A DNA stretch of 64,000 bases from Xylocopa sonorina. Taxonomy: Eukaryota > Arthropoda > Insecta > Hymenoptera > Apidae. The stretch is from NCBI RefSeq assembly GCF_050948175.1, contig NW_027490173.1, positions 248,001 through 312,000 of the forward strand. The letters run 5' to 3'. This document shows positions 63,791 to 64,000 of this stretch, piece after piece. Made by a program: the position numbers and the translations under genes. The notes beneath the pieces are model-generated. The model did not search any database. It was not told the origin of the DNA and saw nothing but the letters and a program-made list of their open reading frames with translations. Numbering within the stretch: the stretch's first letter is position 1; each line of letters begins with the position of its first letter.

Positions 63791-64000
63791 ATCCATCATA
63801 GACTAAAAATATTATTTATAAAAAAAATATTACTTATAAAATAAAAATTCATGCTGTTGCGTCCCTAACTTCGCCTTGTGTAATTTTTGAAATAACATGC
63901 TGCCATCGTATTTAATGTAACCCTCAATTGCATGAATTTGTAACAATAAATTGAAGAAAATATATATAAAATAAGTGTATATATTTTTATCACAAAGTAA
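63791..64000. other. AT-rich low-complexity DNA
   Basis: Runs such as ATTATTTATAAAAAAAATAT and ATATATATAAAATAAG dominate. No gene, satellite monomer or repeat boundary is recognised. It is the most ordinary-looking intergenic sequence in the window. Confidence 0.7.

Noticed and set aside
1..64000. Telomeric TTAGG-type arrays, rRNA or tRNA genes
   Set aside because: No tandem pentamers, no rRNA-like conserved blocks and no cloverleaf with A/B boxes were recognised.

Overview
The window is almost entirely satellite DNA. About 56 of 64 kb is tandem copies of a 174-bp monomer (roughly 320 copies), interrupted by LTR-retrotransposon sequence and ending in non-satellite DNA over the last ~1.1 kb. 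There are no bacterial-type genes, operons, CRISPR arrays, rRNA or tRNA that I can see. The retroelement proteins (a Gag with two CCHC knuckles and fragments of a Ty3/Gypsy Pol) and the long satellite array point to an animal, most likely an insect. A hymenopteran such as an ant is my guess, at low confidence. The array could be centromeric or pericentromeric heterochromatin, but the sequence alone cannot show that.

Layout. (1) 1-15459: forward-oriented satellite with strong higher-order repeat (HOR) structure. One 21-monomer unit (3653 bp) is followed by a 16-monomer and a 19-20-monomer version that differ by whole-monomer deletions and gains. (2) 15460-15559: a gap of exactly 100 N. (3) 15560-20528: diverged forward monomers, split by a 1577-bp solo LTR (16710-18286) with a 4-bp target duplication. 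(4) 20529-25078: a Ty3/Gypsy element with a 51-bp stump of 5' LTR, an intact gag, a gutted pol and a full 1579-bp 3' LTR. (5) 25079-40344: about 15.3 kb of satellite in the OPPOSITE orientation. (6) 40345-41087: a reverse-oriented, half-length relative of the same LTR family. (7) 41088-~62900: forward satellite again, first a 5-monomer HOR (870 bp) nested in a ~25-monomer repeat, then diverged monomers. (8) ~62901-64000: array edge, with a possible truncated reverse-strand LTR carrying two G homopolymers, then unique-looking and AT-rich DNA.

How the parts relate. Homogeneous HOR blocks alternate with diverged monomer blocks, and every LTR insertion lies in or beside diverged monomers. The orientation of the satellite switches exactly at the two LTR fragments that sit in inverted orientation to each other (about 20.5 kb and 40.3-41.1 kb). 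This suggests an LTR-associated inversion inside the array, or an assembly join at repeats. The only intact coding gene is the retroelement gag; the element cannot be autonomous because protease, the RT core, RNase H and the integrase catalytic core are missing. Open frames inside the satellite are by-products of a monomer length divisible by three.
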